A stretch of 17,215 nucleotides of DNA from Burkholderiaceae bacterium (lineage in GTDB: Bacteria > Pseudomonadota > Gammaproteobacteria > Burkholderiales > Burkholderiaceae_F). The stretch lies in assembly GCA_013696665.1 (NCBI GenBank), contig JACCYC010000159.1, positions 1 to 17,215 on the forward strand, given 5' to 3'. The translations under genes and the position numbers were made by a program. Positions 1 to 6,554 of this stretch are shown piece after piece; the stretch's first letter is position 1; every line of letters begins with the position of its first letter. The notes under the pieces are model-generated. The model was not told the DNA's origin. It did no database searches and saw only the letters and a program-made list of their open reading frames with translations.

Positions 1-869
1 GGCAGCGCCTGCTGGCGCTCAATGAGCTCGGGCAGGACTATCTGAAAGCGGGTTTGCTGGATCGAGCCGAAGATGCTTTCGTCCAACTGCTGGAGGATCG
101 CAATCATCGCTTCGACGCGCTGCGCGCACTGTTACGGATCTATCAGATGGAGCGTGAGTGGCTGAAAGCCGTTGACTGCGCGCGGCGGCTCGAGAGCGAG
201 GCCGGGGAATCCCATTACGTTTCGATCGCGCATTATTACTGCGAGCTGGGGAGTGACGCGCTTAATCGCGGCGCACTCGCCGAGGCGCAGCAGGCTATTG
301 ATGAAGCGCTTGCGGCGAATCGAAAATCAATTCGTGCGCTGGTTCTCGCCGGCGACATTGCGGCCAAGCGAGGAGATCACGATCAAGCGCTGCGGCAATG
401 GCGCAGAGTCGAGAGCGCATCGGTGGAGCACGTACCGCTGATTGCGGCGCAGGTTGCCGATACGCTAGCGGCCCAGGGCAAAGAAGGCGATGCGCTCGAC
501 TGGCTTGAACGCATGTTGCTCGAGGCGCCCTCGATTGATCTGCTGGACATTGCCGCGCGCCGTATCACGGAGTGGCGCGGCGCGGCGGCGGCCGAAGCAC
601 TGATCGCCCGCGAAACGCAGCGCCTGCCGTCGCTGCTGGGATTTGAACGTCTACTCGAAGCGCGGCTGGCGGTGACTCAACAAGCGGGTCGGCAGGATGA
701 TGAGCTGCAACTGCTGAGCTCGCTGCTGCGCAATCACACGCAAAAACTGGCACGCTACCGTTGTGCCAAGTGCGGCTTTCGGGCGCGGGAGTACCACTGG
801 AATTGTCCCGGCTGTACGAGGTGGGATACCTATCCGCCGCGCCGCCTCGAGGAACTGGATCTCGCGTGA
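1..869 (+). CDS. lapB: LapB, lipopolysaccharide assembly protein B (5' end missing)
   Basis: This is the 3' part of lapB; the frame is open to the left edge, so the start lies outside the window and 288 residues are visible. LapB (formerly YciM) is an inner-membrane-anchored cytoplasmic TPR protein that controls LPS synthesis, in enterics by promoting FtsH-dependent turnover of LpxC. The sequence begins inside a helical repeat (ALNELGQDYLKAGLLDRAED), followed by several TPR-like helix pairs rich in Ala and Leu. It ends in a rubredoxin-like metal site: CAKC at bases 762-773 and CPGC at 804-815, ten residues apart. This CxxC-x10-CxxC tail is the family hallmark. The N-terminal membrane anchor cannot be seen. 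The stop TGA overlaps the GTG start of cysM by four bases (GTGA), which suggests translational coupling. The assignment is strong from the tail plus the TPR repeats. Confidence 0.93.
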   Translation, partial: QRLLALNELGQDYLKAGLLDRAEDAFVQLLEDRNHRFDALRALLRIYQMEREWLKAVDCARRLESEAGESHYVSIAHYYCELGSDALNRGALAEAQQAIDEALAANRKSIRALVLAGDIAAKRGDHDQALRQWRRVESASVEHVPLIAAQVADTLAAQGKEGDALDWLERMLLEAPSIDLLDIAARRITEWRGAAAAEALIARETQRLPSLLGFERLLEARLAVTQQAGRQDDELQLLSSLLRNHTQKLARYRCAKCGFRAREYHWNCPGCTRWDTYPPRRLEELDLA

Positions 870-1789
870 CCCCTTTGTCACGCATTTCTTTTGCGTCGAT
901 CGAGCAAACCATCGGCAATACACCGCTGGTCAGATTGCAGCGGATCGCCGGCAATGACAACCTTCGCCGCAACAACATTATCCTGGGCAAGCTGGAAGGC
1001 AATAACCCCGGGGGGTCAGTCAAGGATCGCGCTGCGTGGTCGATGGTCGCCCGCGCTGCGGAGCGCGGACAGATCAAACCCGGTGATCGTTTGATCGAGG
1101 CCACCAGCGGCAATACCGGTATCGCCTTGGCGATGATCGCAGCGATGACCGGTTATCGAATGACACTGATAATGCCCGATAACCTGAGCTCGGAGCGCCG
1201 ATCAAGTATGCGTGCATACGGCGCCGAACTGTTATTAACGCCTGCCACCGAAGGCGGCATGGAACACGCACGCGACCGCGCGTTGGAAATGCAAACGCGC
1301 GGCGATGGGCTGGTGCTCGATCAGTTTGCCAACGACGACAATCCGCGAGCGCATTACGAGTCAACAGGTCCGGAGATATGGCGTGACACCCAAGGCCGGA
1401 TCACGCATTTCGTCAGTGCAATGGGGACCACCGGCACCATCGTGGGCGTTTCGCGTTATCTGAAGGAGAAAGAGGCGTCGGTCCGCATCGTTGGTGCGCA
1501 ACCAGCAGAAGGCTCGCAAATCCCGGGGATTCGGAAATGGCCGCCGCTTTATCTACCCAAAATATTCGACGCAGCTCGCGTCGATCGCGTCGAATCGGTC
1601 ACGCAGATGGAAGCCGAGGTGATGACCCGACGCCTCGCCGCAGAGGAGGGCATCTTCGGAGGCATTTCGTCGGGCGGTGCCTGCACGATCGCGTTGCAAA
1701 TCGCCGCCGAGGTCGAGAATGCGGTGATCGTGTTTATCGTATGCGATCGCGGTGATCGATACCTATCGACTGGGGTATTCCCCGATTGA
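866..1789 (+). CDS. cysM: CysM, cysteine synthase B (O-acetylserine sulfhydrylase B)
   Basis: PLP enzyme of 307 residues that makes cysteine from O-acetylserine and sulfide; CysM enzymes can also take thiosulfate. The N-terminus has the family signature IGNTPLVRL at about residues 16-24. The PLP lysine is K53 in NPGGSVKDR, the substrate loop is TSGNTG at 80-85, and the phosphate-binding loop is GTTGT at 187-191. The C-terminus CDRGDRYLSTGVF and the GGISSGG stretch at 265-271 favour CysM over CysK. I chose GTG at 866, which overlaps the lapB stop as GTGA, because family homology starts about ten residues later and the length fits (about 300). A longer frame runs upstream inside lapB but is only lapB read in another frame. 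A GAGGA lies 13 bases ahead of the start, rather far for a ribosome site, so coupling to lapB is likely. Confidence 0.94.
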   Translation: MTPLSRISFASIEQTIGNTPLVRLQRIAGNDNLRRNNIILGKLEGNNPGGSVKDRAAWSMVARAAERGQIKPGDRLIEATSGNTGIALAMIAAMTGYRMTLIMPDNLSSERRSSMRAYGAELLLTPATEGGMEHARDRALEMQTRGDGLVLDQFANDDNPRAHYESTGPEIWRDTQGRITHFVSAMGTTGTIVGVSRYLKEKEASVRIVGAQPAEGSQIPGIRKWPPLYLPKIFDAARVDRVESVTQMEAEVMTRRLAAEEGIFGGISSGGACTIALQIAAEVENAVIVFIVCDRGDRYLSTGVFPD

Positions 1790-1802
1790 TCGGATGCGAT
1801 GG

Positions 1803-3326
1803 TCACACGACTGCGACTGGAATCTTCCCAATCTTTGCTTGCCATTCGCGCGGACCTGTCTGGTGCACCGACGTGCCGTCTGCGCTGACCGCGACGGTAA
1901 CCGGCATGTCGCGCACTTCGAATTCGTAAATTGCTTCCATCCCCAGATCGGCAAACGCGACGACGCGTGCGCTCTTGATCGCCTTGCTGACGAGGTAGGC
2001 CGCTCCGCCGACGGCCATCAGGTACGCGCTGCGGTGTTTGCGGATTGCATCGATCGCCACCGGTCCGCGCTCGGCCTTGCCGATCATCGCGATCAAACCA
2101 GTGCGGGCCAGCATCATCTCGGTGAACTTGTCCATGCGCGTCGCAGTTGTAGGGCCGGCAGGCCCGACGACTTCATCGCGAACCGGATCGACCGGCCCCA
2201 CGTAGTAAATGATGCGATTTGCGAAGTCAACCGGCAGCGGTTCGTTTTTCGCCAGCATGTCGGCGATGCGCTTGTGCGCGGCATCGCGGCCGGTGAGGAC
2301 CTTTCCGTTTAACAGCAGCGTCTGGCCTGGCTTCCACGCCGCAACTTGTTCGCGCGTTAGCGTGTCCAGGTCGATTCGAGTGCTGCGGTTGTAGTCCGGC
2401 TGCCAGTTCACGTCGGGCCACGTATCGAGCGAAGGCGGCTCGATGTACGCGGGCCCGGAGCCGTCAAGCACAAAGTGCGCATGCCGTGTGGCTGCGCAAT
2501 TCGGAATCATCGCGACTGGTTTGCCCGCGGCATGAGTCGGATACATTTTTATCTTGATGTCGAGAACGGTCGTCAATCCGCCCAGCCCTTGAGCCCCGAT
2601 CCCCAGGGCGTTGACCTTGTCAAAGAGCTCGATCCGCAACCGCTCGACGTCATCGCGAGCACCGCGCTGGCGAAGATCGAACATATCGATGTCTTCCATC
2701 AACGCTTCTTTGGCAAGCAGCATTGCTTTTTCAGCAGTGCCGCCAACGCCTATGCCAAGCATGCCGGGCGGACACCAGCCGGCCCCCATCGTCGGCACAG
2801 TTGACAGTACCCAATCGGCGATGGAGTCACTCGGGTTCAGCATCACGAACTTGCTTTTGTTTTCGGAGCCGCCGCCCTTCGCGGCAACGGTCACGTCGAC
2901 GGTGTCGCCAGGAACAAGCTGAACGTTGATCACCGCTGGCGTGTTATCGCCTGTGTTTTTGCGACCGAATTCGGGTGGGTCGACAATCGACGCACGCAGA
3001 AGATTGTCCGGATGCGTGTAGCCGCGTCGAACGCCTTCGTTGACGGCGTCTTCGAGTGAACCCGTGAAGCCATCGAGCCGCACGTTCATCCCGATCTTCA
3101 GAAACACGTTGACGATGCCCGTGTCCTGACAAATCGGACGCTTGCCTTCCGCACACATGCGTGAGTTGGTGAGGATCTGCGCGATGGCGTCTTTTGCCGG
3201 CGCGCTTTGCTCGCTCTCATAGGCGCGCGCTAGATGGCGGATGTAATCGGCCGGGTGGTAATAGCTGATGAACTGCAGCGCTCCGGCGATGCTTTCGATC
3301 AGATCGGCTGCACGAACGACTGTCAT
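1803..3326 (-). CDS. fumA: Fumarate hydratase class I (iron-sulfur fumarase)
   Basis: Single-chain class I fumarase of 507 residues that interconverts fumarate and malate in the TCA cycle through a catalytic [4Fe-4S] cluster. Three candidate cluster cysteines stand in the expected contexts: C66 in ICQDTG, C185 in GAGWCPPG and C277 in IPNCAATRH. The N-terminal alpha-type domain covers roughly residues 1-285 and the beta-type domain, with VGPAGPTTATRMD at 388-399, follows. The length suits the betaproteobacterial form, shorter than enteric FumA/FumB (548). The start ATG at 3326 matches the conserved beginning (MTVV..LIESIAGALQFISYYHP); the open frame upstream is yqhA read in another frame. The ATG shares one base with the yqhA stop (TGATG), implying coupled translation. 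The related L-tartrate dehydratase is normally split into two subunits, so fumarase is the better call. The enzyme type is oxygen-sensitive. Confidence 0.94.
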   Translation of the reverse strand: MTVVRAADLIESIAGALQFISYYHPADYIRHLARAYESEQSAPAKDAIAQILTNSRMCAEGKRPICQDTGIVNVFLKIGMNVRLDGFTGSLEDAVNEGVRRGYTHPDNLLRASIVDPPEFGRKNTGDNTPAVINVQLVPGDTVDVTVAAKGGGSENKSKFVMLNPSDSIADWVLSTVPTMGAGWCPPGMLGIGVGGTAEKAMLLAKEALMEDIDMFDLRQRGARDDVERLRIELFDKVNALGIGAQGLGGLTTVLDIKIKMYPTHAAGKPVAMIPNCAATRHAHFVLDGSGPAYIEPPSLDTWPDVNWQPDYNRSTRIDLDTLTREQVAAWKPGQTLLLNGKVLTGRDAAHKRIADMLAKNEPLPVDFANRIIYYVGPVDPVRDEVVGPAGPTTATRMDKFTEMMLARTGLIAMIGKAERGPVAIDAIRKHRSAYLMAVGGAAYLVSKAIKSARVVAFADLGMEAIYEFEVRDMPVTVAVSADGTSVHQTGPREWQAKIGKIPVAVV

Positions 3327-3937
3327 CAGTGCTCTCTCGCGAGCCGTCCGGCGCCGACCATCAGTCGATCCGTGGCTGCCACCGCCATCGCCGACAGTAG
3401 AAATGTCACATGAATCACCGTCTGCGCAATCAGCACCTTCGGCTCGTAGTTGACCGCATTGATGAAAGTCTTCAGCAGGTGAATTGAGCTGATGCCGATG
3501 ATTGCCGTTGCAAGCTTGACCTTCAGCACGCTGGCATTCACATGCGACAACCATTCCGGTTGATCCGGATGGCCTTCCAGATACATGCGCGAGACGAAGG
3601 TCTCATACCCGCCGACGATCACCATGATCAACAGGTTGGAGATCATCACGACGTCGATCAACGCCAGAACCACCAGCATGATCACCGTCTCGTTCAGCTC
3701 GGGCGTCAGCGTATTGACGTAACCGATGCTTTTGATCAGAAGCGCCAGCGCAGCCTGATCGCCGAAGGCCGCCTTGATCAGATGAACCAGCTCGACCCAG
3801 AAGTGATACACGTACACACCTTGCGCCAGGATCAGGCCGGCATAGAGCGGCAACTGGAGCCAGCGCGACGCGAAAATCAGGCGCGGCACGAGCGGAATGG
3901 GACGCGCTACGGCGCGCTCGAGTTCAGAGGCAGACAT
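3326..3937 (-). CDS. yqhA: YqhA/UPF0114 (TIGR00645) four-helix membrane protein
   Basis: A 203-residue inner-membrane protein of the UPF0114/YqhA family, function unknown. Four hydrophobic segments are visible at about residues 27-50, 83-110, 142-162 and 168-190, with a short polar N-terminus and a polar loop between helices 2 and 3 (VSRMYLEGHPDQPEWLSHVN). The motif NLLIMVIVGGYETFVSRM at 101-118 is the part I recognise best. It is the first gene of a two-gene unit: its TGA overlaps the fumA ATG by one base. Only a pyrimidine-rich stretch (TCTCTCC) precedes the ATG, with no clear Shine-Dalgarno site, so the start is taken from the family-like beginning. The coupling hints that the protein serves fumarase or dicarboxylate metabolism, but that is inference. 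Confidence 0.85.
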   Translation of the reverse strand: MSASELERAVARPIPLVPRLIFASRWLQLPLYAGLILAQGVYVYHFWVELVHLIKAAFGDQAALALLIKSIGYVNTLTPELNETVIMLVVLALIDVVMISNLLIMVIVGGYETFVSRMYLEGHPDQPEWLSHVNASVLKVKLATAIIGISSIHLLKTFINAVNYEPKVLIAQTVIHVTFLLSAMAVAATDRLMVGAGRLAREH

Positions 3938-3964
3938 GGAGAGACCGGGTGTGGCGGGTGTGAA

Positions 3965-3970
3965 ATTCTA
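3965..3970 (-). promoter_or_regulatory. Possible -10 element for yqhA-fumA
   Basis: On the - strand the hexamer TAGAAT stands 27 bases before the yqhA ATG and differs from TATAAT at one position. It would start transcription near base 3958 and give a leader of about 20 bases. No good -35 hexamer stands at 16-18 bases; the upstream sequence there is a run of G. This could be a weak or activator-dependent promoter, or chance. Confidence 0.3.
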
Positions 3971-4031
3971 ACGGCATGTGCCCCCCAACCCTTGCCAGCG
4001 CCAAAGCTGCCCTCATATCTCGGAATAGCCA

Positions 4032-4048
4032 GAACCGGGGCCCGGTTC
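4032..4048. repeat. 17-bp palindrome in the yqhA-htpX divergent spacer
   Basis: GAACCGGGGCCCGGTTC is a perfect inverted repeat with 8-base arms around a central G. It lies 95 bases upstream of yqhA and 135 bases upstream of htpX. No T-run follows on either side, so it does not look like an intrinsic terminator. It could be an operator for a dimeric regulator of either gene, or a stem in a leader RNA. No regulator can be named. Confidence 0.5.
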
Positions 4049-4136
4049 AGGTGTCGAAAGGCATTGAATACAGAGCAGCGATCTGGAGAATCGATGTAAC
4101 CGCGACAAAAAGCGCATGCTGTTGGAACGGTGGGCC

Positions 4137-4156
4137 TTGTTAGACTCGTTTAACAA
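4137..4156. promoter_or_regulatory. 20-bp inverted repeat just upstream of htpX
   Basis: TTGTTA and TAACAA face each other across eight bases (GACTCGTT), ending 26 bases before the htpX ATG. The symmetry and AT-rich half-sites in a GC-rich genome resemble an operator. The position would lie at or just downstream of a promoter. A heat-shock sigma-32 promoter (CTTGAA / CCCCAT) was looked for in the spacer and not found. The repeat could also form a small hairpin in the messenger. Confidence 0.4.
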
Positions 4157-4182
4157 TTTCTGTCACTTTGGGAGAAGACCTT

Positions 4183-5070
4183 ATGAAACGTATCGCTCTG
4201 TTCGTATTGACGAACCTTGCGATCATGGCCGTCCTGGTGTTGTTCCTGACCGTCTTGTCATCGGTCTTCGGAATCAACTTCAACCTTGGCGGACAAACGC
4301 TGAACATTGGCAGCCTGGCAATCTTTTCGCTGGTGGTCGGGTTCACCGGTGCGTTTATCTCACTGCTGCTGTCCAAGACGATGGCCAAGCGGTCGACCGG
4401 TGCACAGGTCATCGGCCAGCCGTCGAACGCAATGGAATCGTGGCTGGTCGACACGGTGCGCCGGCACGCCGAGAAAGCGGGCATCGGCATGCCGGAGGTT
4501 GCGATTTTCGAGGGCGACCCGAATGCGTTTGCGACAGGCGCATTCAAGAACAGTGCGCTGGTAGCGGTCTCGACAGGCCTATTGCAGTCGATGAGCAAGG
4601 AAGAGGTCGAAGCTGTGCTGGGCCACGAGATTTCACACATCTCCAATGGCGACATGGTGACGATGACGTTGCTGCAGGGCGTGCTGAATACCTTCGTTGT
4701 GTTCCTGTCGCGCGTGATTGGCTATGTGGTCGACCGCATGATCTTGCGCAATGAAAGCGCCGGGCCGGGGATGGGGTATTACCTGACGACGATCGTGCTC
4801 GATATCGCCCTCGGGTTCCTGGCTGCGATCGTGGTGGCGTGGTTCTCACGGCGACGCGAGTTCCGCGCAGATGCGGGTGCTGCGGCGCTGATGGGAAGCA
4901 ACCGTCCGATGATCAATGCATTGGCGCGGTTGGGTGGCCAGGAGCCGGGACAACTGCCGCAACAGGTCCAGACGTTTGGCATTACCGGTCGTCCAAGTGG
5001 GCTGCTGGCGCTTTTTTCCAGCCATCCGCCGATTGAAATGCGCATCGCAGCGTTGCAAAGCGTTCGCTAA
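4183..5070 (+). CDS. htpX: HtpX, membrane-bound zinc metalloprotease
   Basis: An M48-family protease of 295 residues (E. coli HtpX has 293) in the inner membrane with a cytoplasmic active site. It helps degrade damaged membrane proteins alongside FtsH. Two N-terminal transmembrane segments are at about residues 4-28 and 41-65. The zinc motif HEISH is at 148-152, and the third ligand is probably E226 in EFRADAGAA. Two more hydrophobic segments lie at about 159-179 and 192-215. The start ATG at 4183 has a GGGAGAAG site eight bases ahead; an in-frame GTG/TTG extension upstream adds nothing conserved. Its own terminator follows 21 bases after the stop, and the flanking genes run the other way, so htpX is monocistronic. 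HtpX is heat-shock or envelope-stress controlled in enterics, but no matching promoter is evident here; a 20-bp inverted repeat ahead of it may be the control site. Confidence 0.96.
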   Translation: MKRIALFVLTNLAIMAVLVLFLTVLSSVFGINFNLGGQTLNIGSLAIFSLVVGFTGAFISLLLSKTMAKRSTGAQVIGQPSNAMESWLVDTVRRHAEKAGIGMPEVAIFEGDPNAFATGAFKNSALVAVSTGLLQSMSKEEVEAVLGHEISHISNGDMVTMTLLQGVLNTFVVFLSRVIGYVVDRMILRNESAGPGMGYYLTTIVLDIALGFLAAIVVAWFSRRREFRADAGAAALMGSNRPMINALARLGGQEPGQLPQQVQTFGITGRPSGLLALFSSHPPIEMRIAALQSVR

Positions 5071-5091
5071 GACTCGACAGCACACCCTTTC

Positions 5092-5118
5092 AAAGGCCGG
5101 GAGTTCCCGGCCTTTTTT
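5092..5118 (+). terminator. Intrinsic terminator of htpX
   Basis: AAAGGCCGGG pairs perfectly with CCCGGCCTTT around an AGTT loop, followed by six T (5113-5118). This is a textbook rho-independent terminator. Its last bases coincide with the TAA stop of the MATE gene arriving from the other side. On the - strand only three T follow the stem, so it would be a weaker terminator for that transcript. Confidence 0.93.
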
Positions 5119-6493
5119 ACGGCTGCCTGACTCTGCGATTGGACACGCTTGCTGCAAGCCATGCGAGAGCGATCGCGGTGATCGCAAGTGCAACTGTCGC
5201 TGCCTCCCAGAATCCAAGTGGCCCGCGCGGCGGCCCGAACGGTGTGACGGCAAGCCCAATCCACCACCCTCCACCCAGTCCAACGCCCCATAGCGAGACG
5301 CCGTAGATCACCATCGGCCATAGCGTGCTCTTGTAGCCACGCAGAGCAAAGCCACATACGCCTTGGCATGCGTCGAACACGTGAAAAATCGCAGCCCACC
5401 CCATCAGCGAAAGCGCGACTGCGGTCACTGCAGCATCGGTGGTGTAAAGCGCAACAATGGGTTCGCGCAGCAGCCACACGCTGGCGGCGCTGGCAATGGC
5501 AATGCTGATCGCCAACCGAAAACCGCGCAGCGCCGCTGTCCGTGCTGCGCGCGGGTCGTTGGCGCCGAGCGATTGCGCGACCAGCACGCTGGTCGAAACT
5601 CCAAGCGCGAGCGGCATCATGAACAGAATGGCAGCCAGGTTGCCCACGATCTGATGGCCCGCCACTGCTGCGGTGCCAAGCCGCGCGATCAGTACTGCCA
5701 TGAACGTGAATGACGTGACTTCGAACAGCATCGAAAGCCCGATCGGAATGCCGAGCTTCAGCAGTTCACGCTGACTTGACCAGCGGGGTGGGTGCACACG
5801 CTCGCTGCGAAAGCGCCGGAAATAAGGATGGAAGCGCCAGACGCCAAGGCTCAGAGCGAGCGTTGACCATGCCAGTACAGCCGTCGCGACGCCCGCTCCC
5901 GCCCCGCCCATCGCCGGGATTGGACCTGCGCCCGACATGAAGATTGCATTCAGCGGCACTTTGAGCAACAGCGCAAGCACATTGATCCACATCGTGATCT
6001 GTGGCAGTGACACCGCAGCGTTCAGAGCAACGAACACCCGTGCGGCCAATGCGGCGGGCAGCCCGAATGCAATCGCATAAAGATAAGTGGTGACGACCGA
6101 TGCAACTTCGTCATCGGCGCGCGAGAACGCAAGCCATGCGTCGGTCGCCAGCACGAACGGCAAGCCGATTAGAGTCAGGAGGATCGACAACCACAGGGCC
6201 TGCTGCAGGTCGTCCCCAATCGCGCGCCAGCGCTGCGCCCCGAAGTGCTGGCCGGCAATCGGCGACAGCGCCTGCAGCACCCCCATGAGCCCGATGTACG
6301 CCGAAATGTAGATCGCAGAGCCAAGTGCAACCGCAGCGAGATCGGTTGCAGACAGGCGGCCCGCCATGATCGTGTCAATGGTGCCTGCGCCAACAACTGC
6401 AAGATTGGCGACCAGCAGCGGCCATCCTAGCTTGAGAAATGCGCGCGTCGACGTATCGGGACCGCGATGCGTACTCTTGAGTGCTGGCGTCAC
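5117..6493 (-). CDS. MATE-family multidrug/toxin efflux transporter
   Basis: An inner-membrane transporter of 458 residues with about twelve hydrophobic helices in two similar halves, as in NorM/DinF-type MATE antiporters that expel cationic compounds using H+ or Na+. Recognisable stretches are WPLLVANLAVVGAGTIDTIMAGRL near the N-terminus and the mid-protein LKLGIPIGLSMLFEVTSFTFMAVLIARLGTAAVAGHQI, which opens the second half. The start is uncertain. The only upstream ATG (6634) would overlap the previous gene by 80 bases and add an unconserved polar tail. GTG at 6493 gives the usual family length but has only a weak TTTGAG ahead of it. It lies 61 bases downstream of the glycosyltransferase gene and is probably cotranscribed with it. 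Substrate unknown; a lipid-linked sugar flippase of the wider MOP superfamily is a less likely alternative. Confidence 0.88.
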   Translation of the reverse strand: MTPALKSTHRGPDTSTRAFLKLGWPLLVANLAVVGAGTIDTIMAGRLSATDLAAVALGSAIYISAYIGLMGVLQALSPIAGQHFGAQRWRAIGDDLQQALWLSILLTLIGLPFVLATDAWLAFSRADDEVASVVTTYLYAIAFGLPAALAARVFVALNAAVSLPQITMWINVLALLLKVPLNAIFMSGAGPIPAMGGAGAGVATAVLAWSTLALSLGVWRFHPYFRRFRSERVHPPRWSSQRELLKLGIPIGLSMLFEVTSFTFMAVLIARLGTAAVAGHQIVGNLAAILFMMPLALGVSTSVLVAQSLGANDPRAARTAALRGFRLAISIAIASAASVWLLREPIVALYTTDAAVTAVALSLMGWAAIFHVFDACQGVCGFALRGYKSTLWPMVIYGVSLWGVGLGGGWWIGLAVTPFGPPRGPLGFWEAATVALAITAIALAWLAASVSNRRVRQP

Positions 6494-6554
6494 GTGCTCA
6501 AATTGCCGTCGGATCCGGCCCGTCGCAGGTTGTGCAAGCTTGATGCTTACGACG

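Noticed and set aside
1752..2312. 186-residue open frame on the + strand opposite fumA
   Set aside because: Antisense to conserved fumarase sequence, with no family resemblance and no ribosome site.
3327..3554. Longer fumarase starting at 3554
   Set aside because: The extra residues are yqhA read out of frame; the conserved fumarase N-terminus begins at ATG 3326.
4062..4090. CATTGAA as a sigma-32 -35 box for htpX
   Set aside because: No CCCCAT-like -10 stands at 13-15 bases, and the distance to htpX is long; not enough to call a heat-shock promoter.
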